From Nothopassalora personata (taxonomy: Eukaryota > Ascomycota > Dothideomycetes > Mycosphaerellales > Mycosphaerellaceae): 64,000 nucleotides of DNA. Below, piece after piece: positions 21,535-32,917 of this stretch. The stretch is from NCBI GenBank assembly GCA_033816765.1, contig CM066291.1:2418001-2482000 (forward strand), read 5' to 3'. The notes beneath the pieces are model-generated. The model worked only from the letters and a program-made list of their open reading frames with translations. It did no database searches and was not told the origin of the DNA. Position numbers and translations under genes: made by a program. The stretch's first letter is position 1. Each line of letters opens with the position of its first letter.

Positions 21535-22444
21535 CTACTTCGCACTCGATCGCTTCCTCCCTGCAATCGACTTCAACTTCTTGAGCAAGCTGCTCGTCGA
21601 CTTACTCTTGGGCAACTCCTCAGCCTGCGCCTCATTAGCTCCATTCCACTTCCAAAGCGGCGCCCGCGTAACAGGGAGTAATCCACTGCACGACGCGACT
21701 TTTTTTTCTCTGACGTACCTCGGCACTGTCCTCAGCCTGCTCCGCTTCCTCGGCGGCTTGCAGAAACTCCTCAGTAAGAAGGCCCGCCTCCTCCGCCTGC
21801 TTCAGCATTCGATCGCGCCAATCGCCCCACTTCTTCGCCTTGGCACCGAGCTTGATTCCACCGGCTGTGGGTACTGCATCGGGGTTCTCGGCGCCTTTGC
21901 CCTCTGTGGATCCCGAGGGGGGTTTGCTGGAGGTGCGGTCACGGGCGCTGTCGACTTTTCCTTTTCCATAGACGGAGCCTTCAACCTGCGGCGCGAATCC
22001 AGCTATCTCGCCGTGAGGCGCGTCTTGCATAGCAGCAGGCGCTGAGCTCATTCCGAACTTTTGCTGCAGGTCCGAGATGTCGTAGTCCTGTGCGGCGTTG
22101 TTCAGCATGAAGTGCGAGAGTTCCTCGACGGGATCGGTGTAGCTTACATCGCTTTCTGCACTGAAGTAGTGGGAACTCATGACTTTCGCATCGTCGTTGG
22201 AGTACACTGAGGAGGCATCATCTGGCGACAGGAAGACTCCTGTGTCTGGACGGGAGGGTGTGCCAGCATCCGCGGCTGAGCCGGTGCTGTCGTAATCTGA
22301 GTTGGCGAGGTAAGCCGCTTCGCGACGAGCAATGTACTCTGGATCTGGGACGTGAATTCCGCCGTCGCCGACGTGGTCGATGGGCTCGAGGTATGAGGTG
22401 ATGGTGGGAGTGCAGGCGGCTGGGCGACGGAAGATAGATGACAT
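21535..22444 (-). CDS. unknown fungal protein, two exons
   Basis: Exon 1 is 22444-21719 (242 codons, phase 0) and exon 2 is 21624-21535. The 94-bp intron starts GTACGT and ends GCGCAG with a CTAATG branch-like site. Spliced length is 271 residues. The N-terminal half is acidic and Ser/Asp-rich (disordered). Residues about 200-240 form a charged amphipathic helix, KKWGDWRDRMLKQAEEAGLL followed by an EEAEQAEDSAE run. The C-terminus is strongly basic (SLLKKLKSIAGRKRSSAK). Without splicing the frame runs into a short unrelated tail. I recognise no domain. The basic tail suggests nucleic-acid or membrane contact, but this is a guess. Confidence 0.75.
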
Positions 22445-23022
22445 GGTGGCGGTGGTTGGGTACTGGAGTGTTGGGAGAGATATGGTGTTGGCGTTGGATC
22501 GTTGGTGAGTGGAGGGAGTGAAAGATGCATGAGGCGGCGCGCATATATCGTTGTCTGGAAATCTGCTGAGGACTGAGGACAGGGGAGGGAATTTTTGGTA
22601 TGCTTCGCTGTTTGAGGACTGCTATTAATGCTGTGCAGTATACGGGGCTCATCATGTCTATACCTTGAGGACAGAGAGCGCGTCATGCTATACCACGCTA
22701 CGATGAGGCAGGGTGTGTTTGCAGTCTGCAAGCCGCACTCGTATGCTTCGGTAGCATTCACGCGCTGCGCCAAGCCTTCCTTCATGAAATACATGACCAA
22801 TGCCAGCGGAGCGCACGTGATAAATACCAGTCACACTATGGTACTCTGTGCGACTCGTTTGCTGCTGGAGGTATGGTGCCATTGTCTGCAGCTCGGGATC
22901 CAATATCTGCTTGAGATCACAATGAGCACCTCGGACGCTAGCAAGCTGCCCAGGAAGGCATGTATAGAACTCCATGTGCCACCATCTGCCCGGCTGGGTG
23001 GAAGACTTGACCATAGCGGGCC
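22445..23022. other. intergenic between divergent genes
   Basis: The upstream regions of the two-exon unknown gene (minus) and the repeat protein (plus). Overlapping short frames on both strands show no domain. Confidence 0.5.
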
Positions 23023-24555
23023 ATGGCAGACCCACGCATATCTAGCTTGCAGCGCATCGAAGGTAAATTGCATATCTTGCAACTCCCCAACATTACACCT
23101 ATCACGGCATCAGAGACCATCATTGAGGTTCTTGAGAGCATTTGGACCATGAAGACTGCCGACCTTCCACGAAACATGGTAACAGACCTCGCGGACATCG
23201 GTCAAGAAGCACTGCAGCACATGGCACATTGCTTACAAGAAGCTTTCGGCGGACAGACACCTGATCTGAAGAAGTTGAGATGGAAAGCACCTTTCCTGCG
23301 TAGAGGGCGCAAGGACGATCCTCTGAGGCTACGCATGGCGATTATTGCCAGGGACATGGATGAGTTTTGTCTGGTCAACGACCTGGAGCAATACACAGCC
23401 ACATCGATCCTGGATGCTGCTTCGGAGATACTACTAGGCTGCTCTGGAATGGCAATGACTTCCGAATACAGCAACGGTATGATCATCGACATGCCGGCAG
23501 TGGTAACAACGACAGTACCGCAAGTGAAAACTTCGATGTTTGAGTGCGCTGCACTCGTTCTCTGTCAACTTGCTCGATACCACTATCGATGTTACAGTAG
23601 CAACGACTCTCTGTCTATCATGCTATGGGGTCAAACTGTGCCTCGCACAGGAGTTCGCCCTCGCCGACAGGTTTCTTTGAGGTCGCCGGAGTCTGCAGTC
23701 ACCAAACACAAAGCTTCCGACACGGGGAAGAGGTTCGCCACTAACCAGGCGCAGGAGCTGCATTGGGACCTCCTGAAAAGCAAGACCGAGAAAATGTTGT
23801 TCTTGGGCATGCCTCCGGACCTCCATACATTCATCAAGACTCATATACCCCGAGCTCTAGAGGTGATTGATGAAGCGTGCCGGTGTCGACACGACTCCAG
23901 TCTTGGCCGGATCTGTTTCGAGTACAACGACCAGATGCAAGAGTTTGCCCAACAAGCACTCACGTTCCTCGCACTCCGTATCAACAAATTGTTTCCCGTT
24001 ACCAAGGTCGAGGACAGTTTCGACGAGCCATATCAGCGGAGTCCCAGCTTGAGACCAAGGCCAGTGACGACGAACCCTTCAGTACTTCGCCACTGGGCCG
24101 TCTTGTTCGCCCTTGATATGCTATACCGTATAAATACGAAGGACCTCAGGAACACAGCGCAAAATTTCCAAGATGCACTCGTGTACGCTTCCGGGCAAGA
24201 AGCGACAGCAGGGGTGCTCCGAGCCAAAGGGTCAGAGGTTGAAGACTTTGTGGAGCCAGTCGGTAAGTCTCCAGATCGCTTTAAAAAAAAACACGCAATT
24301 GTTGACTTCGCTGCAGAGATCGGAGCTTTTGAAAGCATGGTTTTTGCGTCGGTGGAGAACGACAAGATGGACGAATCGTGGAGGGCAGACATGCGAAGAT
24401 ATGCCAGACATGCGATGGTCGGTCTTGCGCAGTGTGTGTCGAGCATATTTGGGGGTGAGGCGATGACACTTTGGGGGAAGACTGTGCCACAGCGAGCGGA
24501 AGACAGGATGATGAAGCACCGCTGGCACTTGACCGATTCGGAGTTAGTGGGGTGA
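23023..24555 (+). CDS. unknown protein with about four internal helical repeats
   Basis: 510 residues in one exon. I recognise no family. There appears to be an internal repeat of about 70-120 residues: a helix with an acidic D.A.EI-type start, a second helix (ALQHMAHCLQEAFGG near 70; ALVLCQLARYHYR near 185; ALTFLALRINKLFP near 315; AMVGLAQCVSSIFGG near 475), then a short closing motif. The closer is LRWKAPFLRRGRKDD, MLWGQTVPRTGVRPRR and TLWGKTVPQRAEDR in units 1, 2 and 4, while unit 3 has lost it. No signal peptide or membrane segment. Start at 23023 is the first in-frame ATG and gives a hydrophilic N-terminus. Probably lineage-specific. Confidence 0.65.
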   Translation: MADPRISSLQRIEGKLHILQLPNITPITASETIIEVLESIWTMKTADLPRNMVTDLADIGQEALQHMAHCLQEAFGGQTPDLKKLRWKAPFLRRGRKDDPLRLRMAIIARDMDEFCLVNDLEQYTATSILDAASEILLGCSGMAMTSEYSNGMIIDMPAVVTTTVPQVKTSMFECAALVLCQLARYHYRCYSSNDSLSIMLWGQTVPRTGVRPRRQVSLRSPESAVTKHKASDTGKRFATNQAQELHWDLLKSKTEKMLFLGMPPDLHTFIKTHIPRALEVIDEACRCRHDSSLGRICFEYNDQMQEFAQQALTFLALRINKLFPVTKVEDSFDEPYQRSPSLRPRPVTTNPSVLRHWAVLFALDMLYRINTKDLRNTAQNFQDALVYASGQEATAGVLRAKGSEVEDFVEPVGKSPDRFKKKHAIVDFAAEIGAFESMVFASVENDKMDESWRADMRRYARHAMVGLAQCVSSIFGGEAMTLWGKTVPQRAEDRMMKHRWHLTDSELVG

Positions 24556-25779
24556 ATGTGGAGACAGCGGATTTTGTAGTGCACGGACCTTGTTGAGTGA
24601 ATGAAAGCAGTTGGGTGGTGGTTTGGTCTGGCAGGTGAGTCGGAAGTTCCACACTGATCCTACTTCAATGACAAACATCCCGTAGCAGAGGTCAGTGCTA
24701 CCATCAAACCACCTACCCCACCTGTCAAATACCCTCGCTCCACAAACCACAATCTTACCATAGCAACAATCATGAACCCTTAGAAAATTCACGGCCTAAA
24801 GACCCCGCCAGGCATACCAAGTGAAGAGCACGTAACCTGCCAATAGCAGTCCAATAACCTCCCCGACCTCTACCACTCCTGGAAAGATCCTCTCAACCTG
24901 CCCATCACATCGACCATCCGCCCGCATCACAGCCAGCACTCCCCTCCTCCGCAAGGCCATCTCAGACCGCCACCTCACCTTTCCCAACCGGTACTCCTCT
25001 CCAGCAATGAGAAGAAGCTACCGGCTCCAGTAACAGTTCATCTTCCACAATCAGCAGGCACCTCAACGCCTTATCGCTAAATTCCGCAGATTCGGCACGG
25101 GAAACCCCAAGGCCCTCCCTCCCTCCCTATTGACGAAACCATCATCAAGCGCCAAAAACAATCCGTCAAATCCGATTCCACTCCGTCCGTATCAATACGA
25201 ATTTGCGAGGCCGTAGGAAATCGCAGCGTACCTACCTACCTACCTACATCTTCAACACATTGCCTTGCCACCTTCATCAGTGGCCTCAGGCGGCAGATGC
25301 GGCGGCACAGCGCCTCAGCGGAGGACTGGGACAAGGCAAGGTGCTTGGAATCGGTGGCTGGGCCAGACAGACTGGTGTAGATGCTGTGCGTACGCGAAAT
25401 TTTCAGGGGCAACGGACACGTTGCGCTTGCGACCCCCCGGGGGCCTGGGCAGTTGGATGGATTTTCGCGTGGCGGGTTGGAAATGCGTCGAGGGTGATGA
25501 TGCACTCGCTGCTTGACGAGGAATTTTCGCTGTGATGCGCTTGGTAGCCGTTGGGGAGTTGAAGGCACTGTTCAGTGAGCCATGCTTGTTTCAGACTGTC
25601 ACTGAGCTCGTGGGAAAGGTTGTACTGTAGCATGTCATTTTCTCAATTTTATTCATCATCCGCTGGTAATGCGACGCGCGCCCGTTTTGTTCCCTCACTG
25701 CCCTCCAGCTCCGATCCTCCACGCGATCTACCTTTCCCTTCTACCGCTGGGCTGACGATTCTTCACATATCCACCAAGC
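24556..25779. other. intergenic with one doubtful small frame
   Basis: A minus-strand frame at 24987-24796 (63 codons, extendable upstream without an ATG) ends in a hydrophobic segment (VIGLLLAGYVLFTWYAW) and could be the last exon of a small membrane protein, but there is no other support. A TACC/CTAC tandem occurs at 25230-25245. The rest has ordinary composition and no recognisable feature. Confidence 0.4.
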
Positions 25780-26034
25780 TCAAAGCATCTCGCTCGACGC
25801 TATCTTGACCTGGCCGTGGACCTCTGCGGATGTGGCCAGCTTAGGTAGCCTTTGCGCTCCTTTCGCTGCGTTTCTTCGCACGAGCCAGAAGACCACTCCT
25901 GCCACGATGGCCAAGGCAGCCCGTACGCGAATCACTATCCCGACTATTGCGCCGCCAGGAATACCGTCGCCGGAGCTCGAGGAATTGGTATCAGTTGTTG
26001 TGGTGCTTTTCGTGTGGGTGGCATTCGTAGTGGC
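25780..26034 (-). pseudogene. C-terminal fragment of a Ser/Thr-rich single-pass membrane protein
   Basis: The minus strand reads a Ser/Thr stretch (TKSTTTTDTNSSSSGDG), then IPGGAIVGIVIRVRAALAIV with AGVVFWLVRR, a membrane segment with a basic stop-transfer, and a short cytoplasmic tail to TGA. This is the typical C-terminal layout of fungal WSC-like/Ser-Thr-rich surface proteins (usual wording GAIAGIVIG..AALA), but two arginines interrupt the membrane helix. A TGA lies directly upstream, and no N-terminal part with a signal peptide is seen in this frame. Another frame (26180-25944) may hold decayed ectodomain. Confidence 0.45.
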
Positions 26035-26318
26035 TCAACCAACCCAAGGCTCATGAACAAGTCCCCAACGCAGCAGACTCTCATATCCATCGCCAAGTCC
26101 AGGGCCGGCTGGGATGATGAGTCCACAACAGCTGTGCCGGAAGAGACGATACGCACGTATCCATATACCCCGTTGATCATATGCTACATAACTCTGATGC
26201 CACCCATATCCCATGCTCGTCATCTAACGCTCCGCAAAGACCATGCAGCCAAAGAGAAACCTAAACAAACACCTTCGCCATGCATTTCAAACACCTTTAA
26301 AACACCTCTCAATCATTT

Positions 26319-26661
26319 CTACTTCCACGCACTCAACCCCGCCCAAGGGTCGCCAGATCCGTTTGGAGCACCCTGCCTAGCATTCTGAGCATACCCACCC
26401 GGCCCCAATGGATACTGGCTAGACTGCAAAGCGCTGTAGTCTTGGTTCGGAGGTGGTCCAGGTGGTGGTGGCGGAGGCTGCCAGCCAGCAGGCATACTCT
26501 GGCCGCCATATTGTGGCTGTGGTTGTTGGCCGTAGTGTGTCATGGAAGGCTGCTGGTAGTTGTTGTACTGCTGGTTTGGAGGTGGCGAGAAATATTGTTG
26601 GTGCGCAGGAGGGGATATGGCGCCATAAGAATTTGGGTTGTAGTTGCTGGTTGGCGTCTGG

Positions 26662-26696
<35 letters not shown>

Positions 26697-29368
26697 AGGC
26701 TGCTGTTGGTAGGATGGGTATGGCGCGGGCGGTTGCATGCCGTTCGCCTGGTATCGTGGAGTAATAGGCGGACTGGCGGCGGGATTGTACAGCGGCTGTG
26801 GGCCGTAGCTCGGTTGCGACTGATGTAAAGGTGGAGCTCGCTGGCTTGAATTCCTTTGATCACTGAAGCTTGGCACGGGCGAGTGACTTAGTTGACTTGA
26901 CGGACTCATGCTCATGCGTTCCATCAGCTCCTTCATCTTGTTTTGCTCTCGATCAGCACCGCTACCCTTAGAAGCCTCTATTGAGCTGAGCAACTGGCCG
27001 CCTTCTGATCGCCTGTTCTCGACGAATGATTGTACGTTCTTCTGCAGGCTCTCTACAGTCTCCTTCATCTCGCTGTAGAACTGCTCGGCTCTGGATAGGC
27101 CAGCTTGCAGGTCCTGGTAAGCTTGATATACTTTCTTGTACTTGCTCAAGACAGAATTGCGCTGCCGTGAGAAGGCTTCGTACTTGTTCTGCTCGCCCCG
27201 CACTCGCTTGTCTTGTAACAGCTCGCTGTACGTCCGCGTCAGTTCCTTCATAAGGGACGATTGCTTATGCACGGCCTGCAGAATTCTATTCTGATGTGGT
27301 CGAAATTTCTCAAGCTCAGACTTGAACAATTGGCTTTCCTGATTGGTAATGCCCTTCTTGTTCAAGATGAGCACGTTGCTGATGTCGTCGTTGTGGATCT
27401 GCATCAGGAACTTCAGCTTCAATTCCACACACTGTTGCGTTCGCGACTTACCTTCTCCTTGAGATCCTTCAGCACTTGCGCTCGCTCTCTCTTCACAAGC
27501 TGGAGTTTCGAGATCAAACCCTCGACACGCTCAATCTGCTCGGCCACACTCTGCCTGGAGTCGTCCGCAAAGTCATCATCGAGCAGATTGCCCTCTTCGC
27601 CCGCACCAGGACTCGTCACGCCTCGCTTGCCCGCGCCAGCCTTGATCATAGCACGCTGATATAGCACATCCGCCTCATCGGTCTCACCCGCTGACCGCAT
27701 CTCGTCCAGATCAGACTCGTACTGCCGGAATGTGCTGTATAGCTGCGCATCACTCGTCGAGGCCTCCTCAACAGCTGATCGATAGCGTCGCGCGTCCGTG
27801 CGTAACGTCTGCGTCAATCTGCTTGAAGGTTGCTGTGTCCAGTCACTGCCATATTTACTTCGCATCTTCTCACAGACTGATTCCTCCATGTCTAGCTGCT
27901 TCATACTGCTGTCTAGAGTTGACATGATGTTCTGCTTGTCGTCGCGCAGCCGGTCAAAGACTGGTCCGAACGGACTGTGGCCTGCCAGATCCGCACACCA
28001 GTCTCTGAATTCTTCGTCGACGCTCATGGAGTCCTGATCCGCAGCCCCTTTAAGTATGTTAAGACTCCCCGGTAGTTTCAGATAGTCCAACGATGTTGCC
28101 AGCTCATCGTCAGCCGTATCGACTCGCTCTGCTTCCGCTCGTATCATCTTTGCCTTCTCTTCATCGTACAAGCTCGCGCTTTCTGTTACAGACATTGGCA
28201 CGATGCGCTGGAAGATATCGGGTCCGATGATTCTTTGAATGTCCTGACCCTGATACAGCTCGCTGACCGGTATCGCCTTCGCTGCCGGGAGCTTCGGTAT
28301 ACTGGGCAAGTTCGTCTCTGAAGGCACTGGCTGGTGGTAGATCATGTCGTTGTCCCTGTTATACTCAGCGAGCAGTTCTGTTATCGATGCGCTCTGCTTC
28401 TTTGTCATGTCCGCCAGTGTTTGGCCGGTCTCGGAGTTCAGGTTGCTGTTGGCTGGCATGCTGCTCGGGAAAGCATTAGCCAATCGACTGGCCTCTTTGG
28501 CTGCTGTCATAGCTGCATTCAGTCGAGCTATCGCTTGGCCGTAGCTGTTCGCCTCGTAGTCTGCCACGGCCTGGTAGTACTGTGCCACACTTGCAATGTG
28601 GTGTTGCTTGATCTGCACCATGAGCAGCCAAACTCGCTCGAAGATGGCTCTCGAGACATTGTCCTGCACACCCTCCACCGCTTGCGCGTACAAGTATGCT
28701 GCCTGCGCAGCCAACTTCGCGATCAGACCCGGCTTCTTCTTGTCCACTACCTGCTTCTCAATAAACACCTCTTGTCCTTGTGCAAGCATGATATTGATCA
28801 ACGTCTTGACCGTATCCCGACTCAGATCCGTCGAAGGCGCATGTAAGAAGTTCTCATTGATATACGTAAACATTCCCGCCGATGCCTGGAAAGAATGATA
28901 CGCCGTCTTCAACCCAGTATCCTCATGCCTATTCTGGTTCGCAGCATGACAACTCAGCACCGCGGAGATGTTGAAGATGATGCTCGCCTTCTCATACGCC
29001 AGCGAGTACTGACTGGTGGGCTTGTGCGTGAAGGCATCGAACCACGTAAAGCTGATCTTGATGTGGTTCTCATCGACGGGGAAGCGGAGATCTAGCAGTT
29101 CCAACTGCCCGTAGTATCTGTACAGCAGATCTCTCCCCGCAGCACTGTCCTTCCCAGCTCCTCGCATGTCCTGCCGTAATCGATTGAGCTGGCCGCACTC
29201 GTCGTTGTATCGCTCGGGGTCGTCGCCGTACTGTGACCGGATGTAGGCCTTGATGGGGTGGATCCAGTCGATCTCGTTGGTCTGCTTGAGCGGACTCGAT
29301 ATCATGGGGACCTGCATCGCGGCGGCGGAGAGCTGTCTTGACAGCCCGGGGCGGATGGGGAGCATCAA
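26319..29368 (-). CDS. BRO1: BRO1/ALIX family ESCRT-associated protein
   Basis: Two exons: 29368-27452 (639 codons) and 27398-26319 (359 codons plus stop). The 53-bp intron starts GTAAGT and ends TGATGCAG. Spliced length is 998 residues, close to fungal Bro1. BRO1 domain about 20-400 (PMISSPLKQTNEIDW, then RFPVDENHIKISFTWFDA, YSLAYEKASIIFN and AMTAAKEASRLANAFPSSMP); coiled V domain about 410-760; Pro/Gln/Tyr-rich tail with a polyglutamine run (CAG/CAA microsatellite about 26665-26697) and repeated PP motifs. Bro1 binds the ESCRT-III subunit Snf7 and recruits the deubiquitinase Doa4 at endosomes. The proline-rich tail favours Bro1 over the paralogue PalA/Rim20. The unspliced first frame ends ten codons into the intron. 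Confidence 0.95.
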
Positions 29369-29762
29369 GAGGATGAGTCTGATGGTGGAGGTCGCGTCTT
29401 ACGCAATGGCAAGGTCCTCGTCTGGGGGTGTGTTGTGTGAGGAATCCTGGTTTCTGCTATGGCAAGGCCATCACCATCACGGGCATCAGGCAAATCACAA
29501 GCTGGCCGTGTGACGTGGGCGTTCTCTAAGCGCTTTGCATAGCAGGACCTTTCTCTGTTTCCTCAGTACTTCTCGGTGAAAATCGTTTGCTGCGAGCGTT
29601 GTACCGCGAACTCAGACGAACATGCAGGATTTCAGTGTTTCGAGCGTGACGTTCGGCGTGGGGTGCTTCTGATGGATAGAACTGTTCCGGGCGGCTCCTT
29701 CAGCGACCTACAGGTAGTAGAAGTCAGGTGCACCGCGTGCACGGTCGCACCCTGTGCACAGA
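29369..29762. other. BRO1 upstream region and right edge of the gene island
   Basis: Normal composition up to about 29762, then an abrupt change to TA-rich RIP-mutated DNA (at GACACC / TTATTATAACC). The plus-strand frames here have no domain. Confidence 0.55.
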
Positions 29763-30656
29763 CACCTTATTATAACCTATGTTGTTCTTAAAGGTGTATC
29801 TCACTTAATATTGCAGCTATTAACTTTATATTTAGACTATGTTATATTTAAATAGTGTTCTATCGACTTTATAAGTCTTATTATTATAATTATCGTAGTA
29901 GGATTACGGCTTGCCCTCGTCGTATTCTTACTTAGATTAGGCTATTTAGCTCTTTAGCCTTGTTATCTTTCTTTATATATACCTTTAACTTAACTATTAG
30001 CTACTAAGGTTTACGTTATCGCCTTAGCTTCTTTATAGACTATTAAAGTATATATAGTAGTTGTTTCTTAAGCTCCTTAGCCTCTATAATCTAAGCCTTC
30101 TTAAGCTCCTTCTACTTAGCCTTTATAATACGGTCTTACTTACGCTATACTACTATAATCTTTACTACTTACTACTTAGCTTATAAGGCCTCCTTCTTAA
30201 GTTACTTATTAGTAATAGTAGCCTCTTTCTTAGTCTCTTTCTAAGCCTATAAACGCTTAGCCTAGTTAATCTTTATAGGAGAGAAGAATATAGTAGCCTA
30301 GTTATTATTAGCCCTTAATTACTCGAAGAGCCCCTTACTACGCTTACGCTTCTTCTTCTTAACCTATAGTATAGTTATAAAGCCCTTATTCTTAGCCTTA
30401 AGGATAGTATTCTCTATAGAGATAGCTATAATCGTGTTCTTAAGCTTTCTAACCTTCTAGTTATTATACTCTATAATAGTATCTTTAAGAAGGCTCCTTA
30501 GCTTACGCTAGTTACTAGCTAAAAGGATAGAGCTAGTAGAGTTACTAGATAAGGGCCTTACTTCGAATATAGGTTCTTTAGGTTCTTTAAGTGTCTTAAT
30601 AACCTAGGCTAGATTAAATAGATATAAGCCTATCTTAAGCTATCTACTAGCTATAT
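29763..30656 (-). mobile_element. Fot1/pogo-like DNA transposon remnant, transposase C-terminus
   Basis: After correcting RIP-type stops mentally, the minus strand from about 30650 to 29990 reads KKRKRSKGL, then a short loop, ATIFFSP or similar with KI.QA, and a long Lys/Ala/Glu-rich helix (ATITNK, LKKEA, KELKKAQIIEAKELKKQ). That order (basic KKRKR, FSP.K...AR, charged coil) is what follows the DDE domain in Fot1/pogo transposases. The catalytic domain is missing; the upstream side is cut by the solo LTR starting at 30662. 29763-29990 is AT-rich with no reading. Confidence 0.55.
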
Positions 30657-31086
30657 TCTTCTATTACGGTTTTAAAGAACGAGAGAAAGAGAGTCCCGTA
30701 AGATGCGTGCTAGGAATATAGAAACTAGAAGACAAGGTCTAATTGCTTAGACCTCTAACGCGATTAGGTTACGTACGTAACCGTAGCAAACCTATATAGT
30801 CGAACACGTAAAGCTAGGCGACTAGACGACTAGACGACCAGTTAACTAGTCGAATAGTCAACTATAGAGCTAAGACATAGCAATGTCTCCTTTATATTTA
30901 GAAACGCTAGAAACCCTTATAGTTCTAATACGTTTAACTTATATTACTATCTTACTAATTAGAATATACTCTTACCCTAATTATTTATCTTCGCTTAGCT
31001 TACTTTAGCCTCTCTAAAGAATACCGCTACGTAACTTAACTTATCTCTCTTTTAAGACTAGCCCTAGAACGAGACATAACATCTTC
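30657..31086 (+). repeat. solo LTR of Ty3 family I/E with TCTTC target duplication
   Basis: The LTR occupies 30662-31081 (420 bp), starting TATTACGG (from TGTTACGG) and ending CATAACA, flanked by TCTTC at 30657-30661 and 31082-31086. It is nearly the same as the 5' LTR of element E (49956-50572) once E's inserted piece is removed, and shares its 3' half with the LTRs of element I. It interrupts the Fot1-like remnant. No internal retroelement sequence is present, so it formed by LTR-LTR recombination. Confidence 0.85.
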
Positions 31087-31271
31087 GTAGTAAATGCTTT
31101 TACCTATACTAGCTAGAATAGTATAAAGAAGTTACGCTTTATAATACTTAAGACAATTATAGCATTATAGATATGTCTATTAAGCTCTATAAGGGGCGAG
31201 CCCTTGTCTTTTAGCACGGGCTACGCCTATACGTCCGGATTAAAGTCCGGCACCTTTGTTTTAGACTACGT

Positions 31272-31712
31272 TATTAGGTTTAGTATAACCTAATAATATT
31301 ACAAGTTAAGAAGATAAGCTTAATCGGGTTTATTCTCGAGCCGATAGGAAGTCGAGGGAGAGTAATAAAGTAGTAGTTGTCTTAGTCTTATAAAGACTTA
31401 AGAAATAGTATAGTAGAGGTTAGGTTTTAGTATATTCTAAATAGTAATATTAAATAGTAAGTTAAATGTATCGAAACTATAAGGGATTCTTAGCGTTCCT
31501 AAATATAAAGGAGACTCTTATACTAGCTCGTAGTAGGTGTCCGACCGTCTATACGACTAGTCGTCTAGTCGTCTAGTTATATTTGACTATATACTATTAC
31601 TACGGTCGTCTACGACTATATACGAAGCCTACGGTCGTGTACGTAATTAGGGCTTAGCGACTCTCTTTCTTCTTTAGCGATTAGTCCTTATTTCTTAGTC
31701 TTCTTTCTTATA
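31272..31712 (-). repeat. copia-type solo LTR inside the LTR of D
   Basis: Starts TATTAGG and ends CTTATA, about 441 bp, with CTACGT on both sides (31266-31271 and 31713-31718; one base of the 6 may be chance). The first 245 bp match the copia K LTR at 4067; the U3 part is unrelated and contains GACTAGTCGTCTAGTCGTC-type short repeats. It splits the 5' LTR of D. Confidence 0.7.
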
Positions 31713-32063
31713 CTACGTCTTTACGTAGTCCTTTAATCCGAACCGTAATATACCTCCGACTTCTCCTTTCTCCCGTATCGAACTTATTATATACCTTATA
31801 GAACTTTAGTATATACGTCGTTTACCCGTAATATTAAGTTCGATCTATTCGAATTAACTAGGTATATACTATCTAAGAGACGGCATAAGTAATAGCGTCG
31901 CCGGGTAGCAAGAACCCCGGGATAGGTACCTTAAATAAGAGCTTCTAGCTTATACTCTAATAACTATACTAGTAATAAGAAGAAATATAGGCCGAGTTAA
32001 TTACGACGTAAGCTACCCTAAAAGAGTCGGAAGACGCTCGACGATAATCGATACCTACGGTAT

Positions 32064-32225
32064 TGTTACGGGTGAACGACGTATACACTAAAGTTCTATA
32101 AAGTTTATAATAAGTTCGATATGGAAGAAAGGGGAAGTTACACGCTATCCGAAGAAAAGGTATCGGAAAGCAATCCGAACGCATAGGCGTAGCCTATGCT
32201 AAGAAACAGGGGCCCGCCCCTTACA
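32064..32225 (-). repeat. 3' LTR of element A (162 bp)
   Basis: The plus strand reads TGTTACGGGTGAACG to CCCGCCCCTTACA. In element orientation it starts TGTAAGGGGCGGGCCCC, containing a GGGGC/GCCCC palindrome, and also carries a GCATAGGCTACGCCTATGC inverted repeat. The same 162-bp LTR occurs at 45940, 55950, 57242 and 63140. Confidence 0.9.
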
Positions 32226-32250
32226 CTACCCCCCCTTCCTCCTCCGCCGC
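32226..32250 (-). other. polypurine tract of element A
   Basis: On the minus strand a G/A run (GGAGGAGGAAGGGGGGGTAG) lies directly upstream of the 3' LTR, the normal plus-strand primer site. The equivalent in the rearranged copy is at 57404-57430. Confidence 0.7.
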
Positions 32251-32917
32251 CCCTTCCGCCCTAGAGCCTATTGTCCCAGGTGTTTTAGTTAGGCTCGCAA
32301 TAGGAAGTGCCCGAGCTTCTCTTCCTTATTGTCCGGCCCTACCGACGCCGAGACGAAGTATTATTACCTAGGTAAGTGTAAGGTTTACTATTGTCTACTA
32401 AGTAACAATAGCTATTGTTATATATAAACAATAGGAGCCTAGAACATATCTTTAGGTTCTCCTTCTCTTTTTTTTCTTTTCTTTCTTTTCCTTATTACCT
32501 ACTGCACGCGTAAGTCGCCCCTCCCCCTCCCCCCTAGCTAAGCGTCTCTAGCCTTAGGGGCATATTCGCGCATCTTATACCTATCGCTTAGGGAGACGAC
32601 ATTTTCCCTACGGGTTCCGACAGGTACTAATGGCATGCCGTGAATAGAAACTACTACTACTATATCTCCTACTAATACTATTAAGTAAGTCCGAATGAAT
32701 TCCTACGGAGACCGAAACATTCTAACCGGAGCCTAGCATAAAATGTCCTAACGCCGAATCTACTACGTCCCCTACGCCTCCGCTAGCGTAGACTACGTCT
32801 CCTAGTATATAAGTATCGGTCCTCGTCCTATTCTTATCGGGGTCCGCTAATTATCGTTAGGGCGTAACCGCGCGCGCCTACTAGGCCTATAACACTAATC
32901 GCAAGCATTACGAGGAC

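Noticed and set aside
31541..31600. CRISPR-like short repeats (GACTAGTCGTCTAGTCGTC)
   Set aside because: Simple low-complexity repeats in an LTR U3 with no regular spacers; the host is a fungus.
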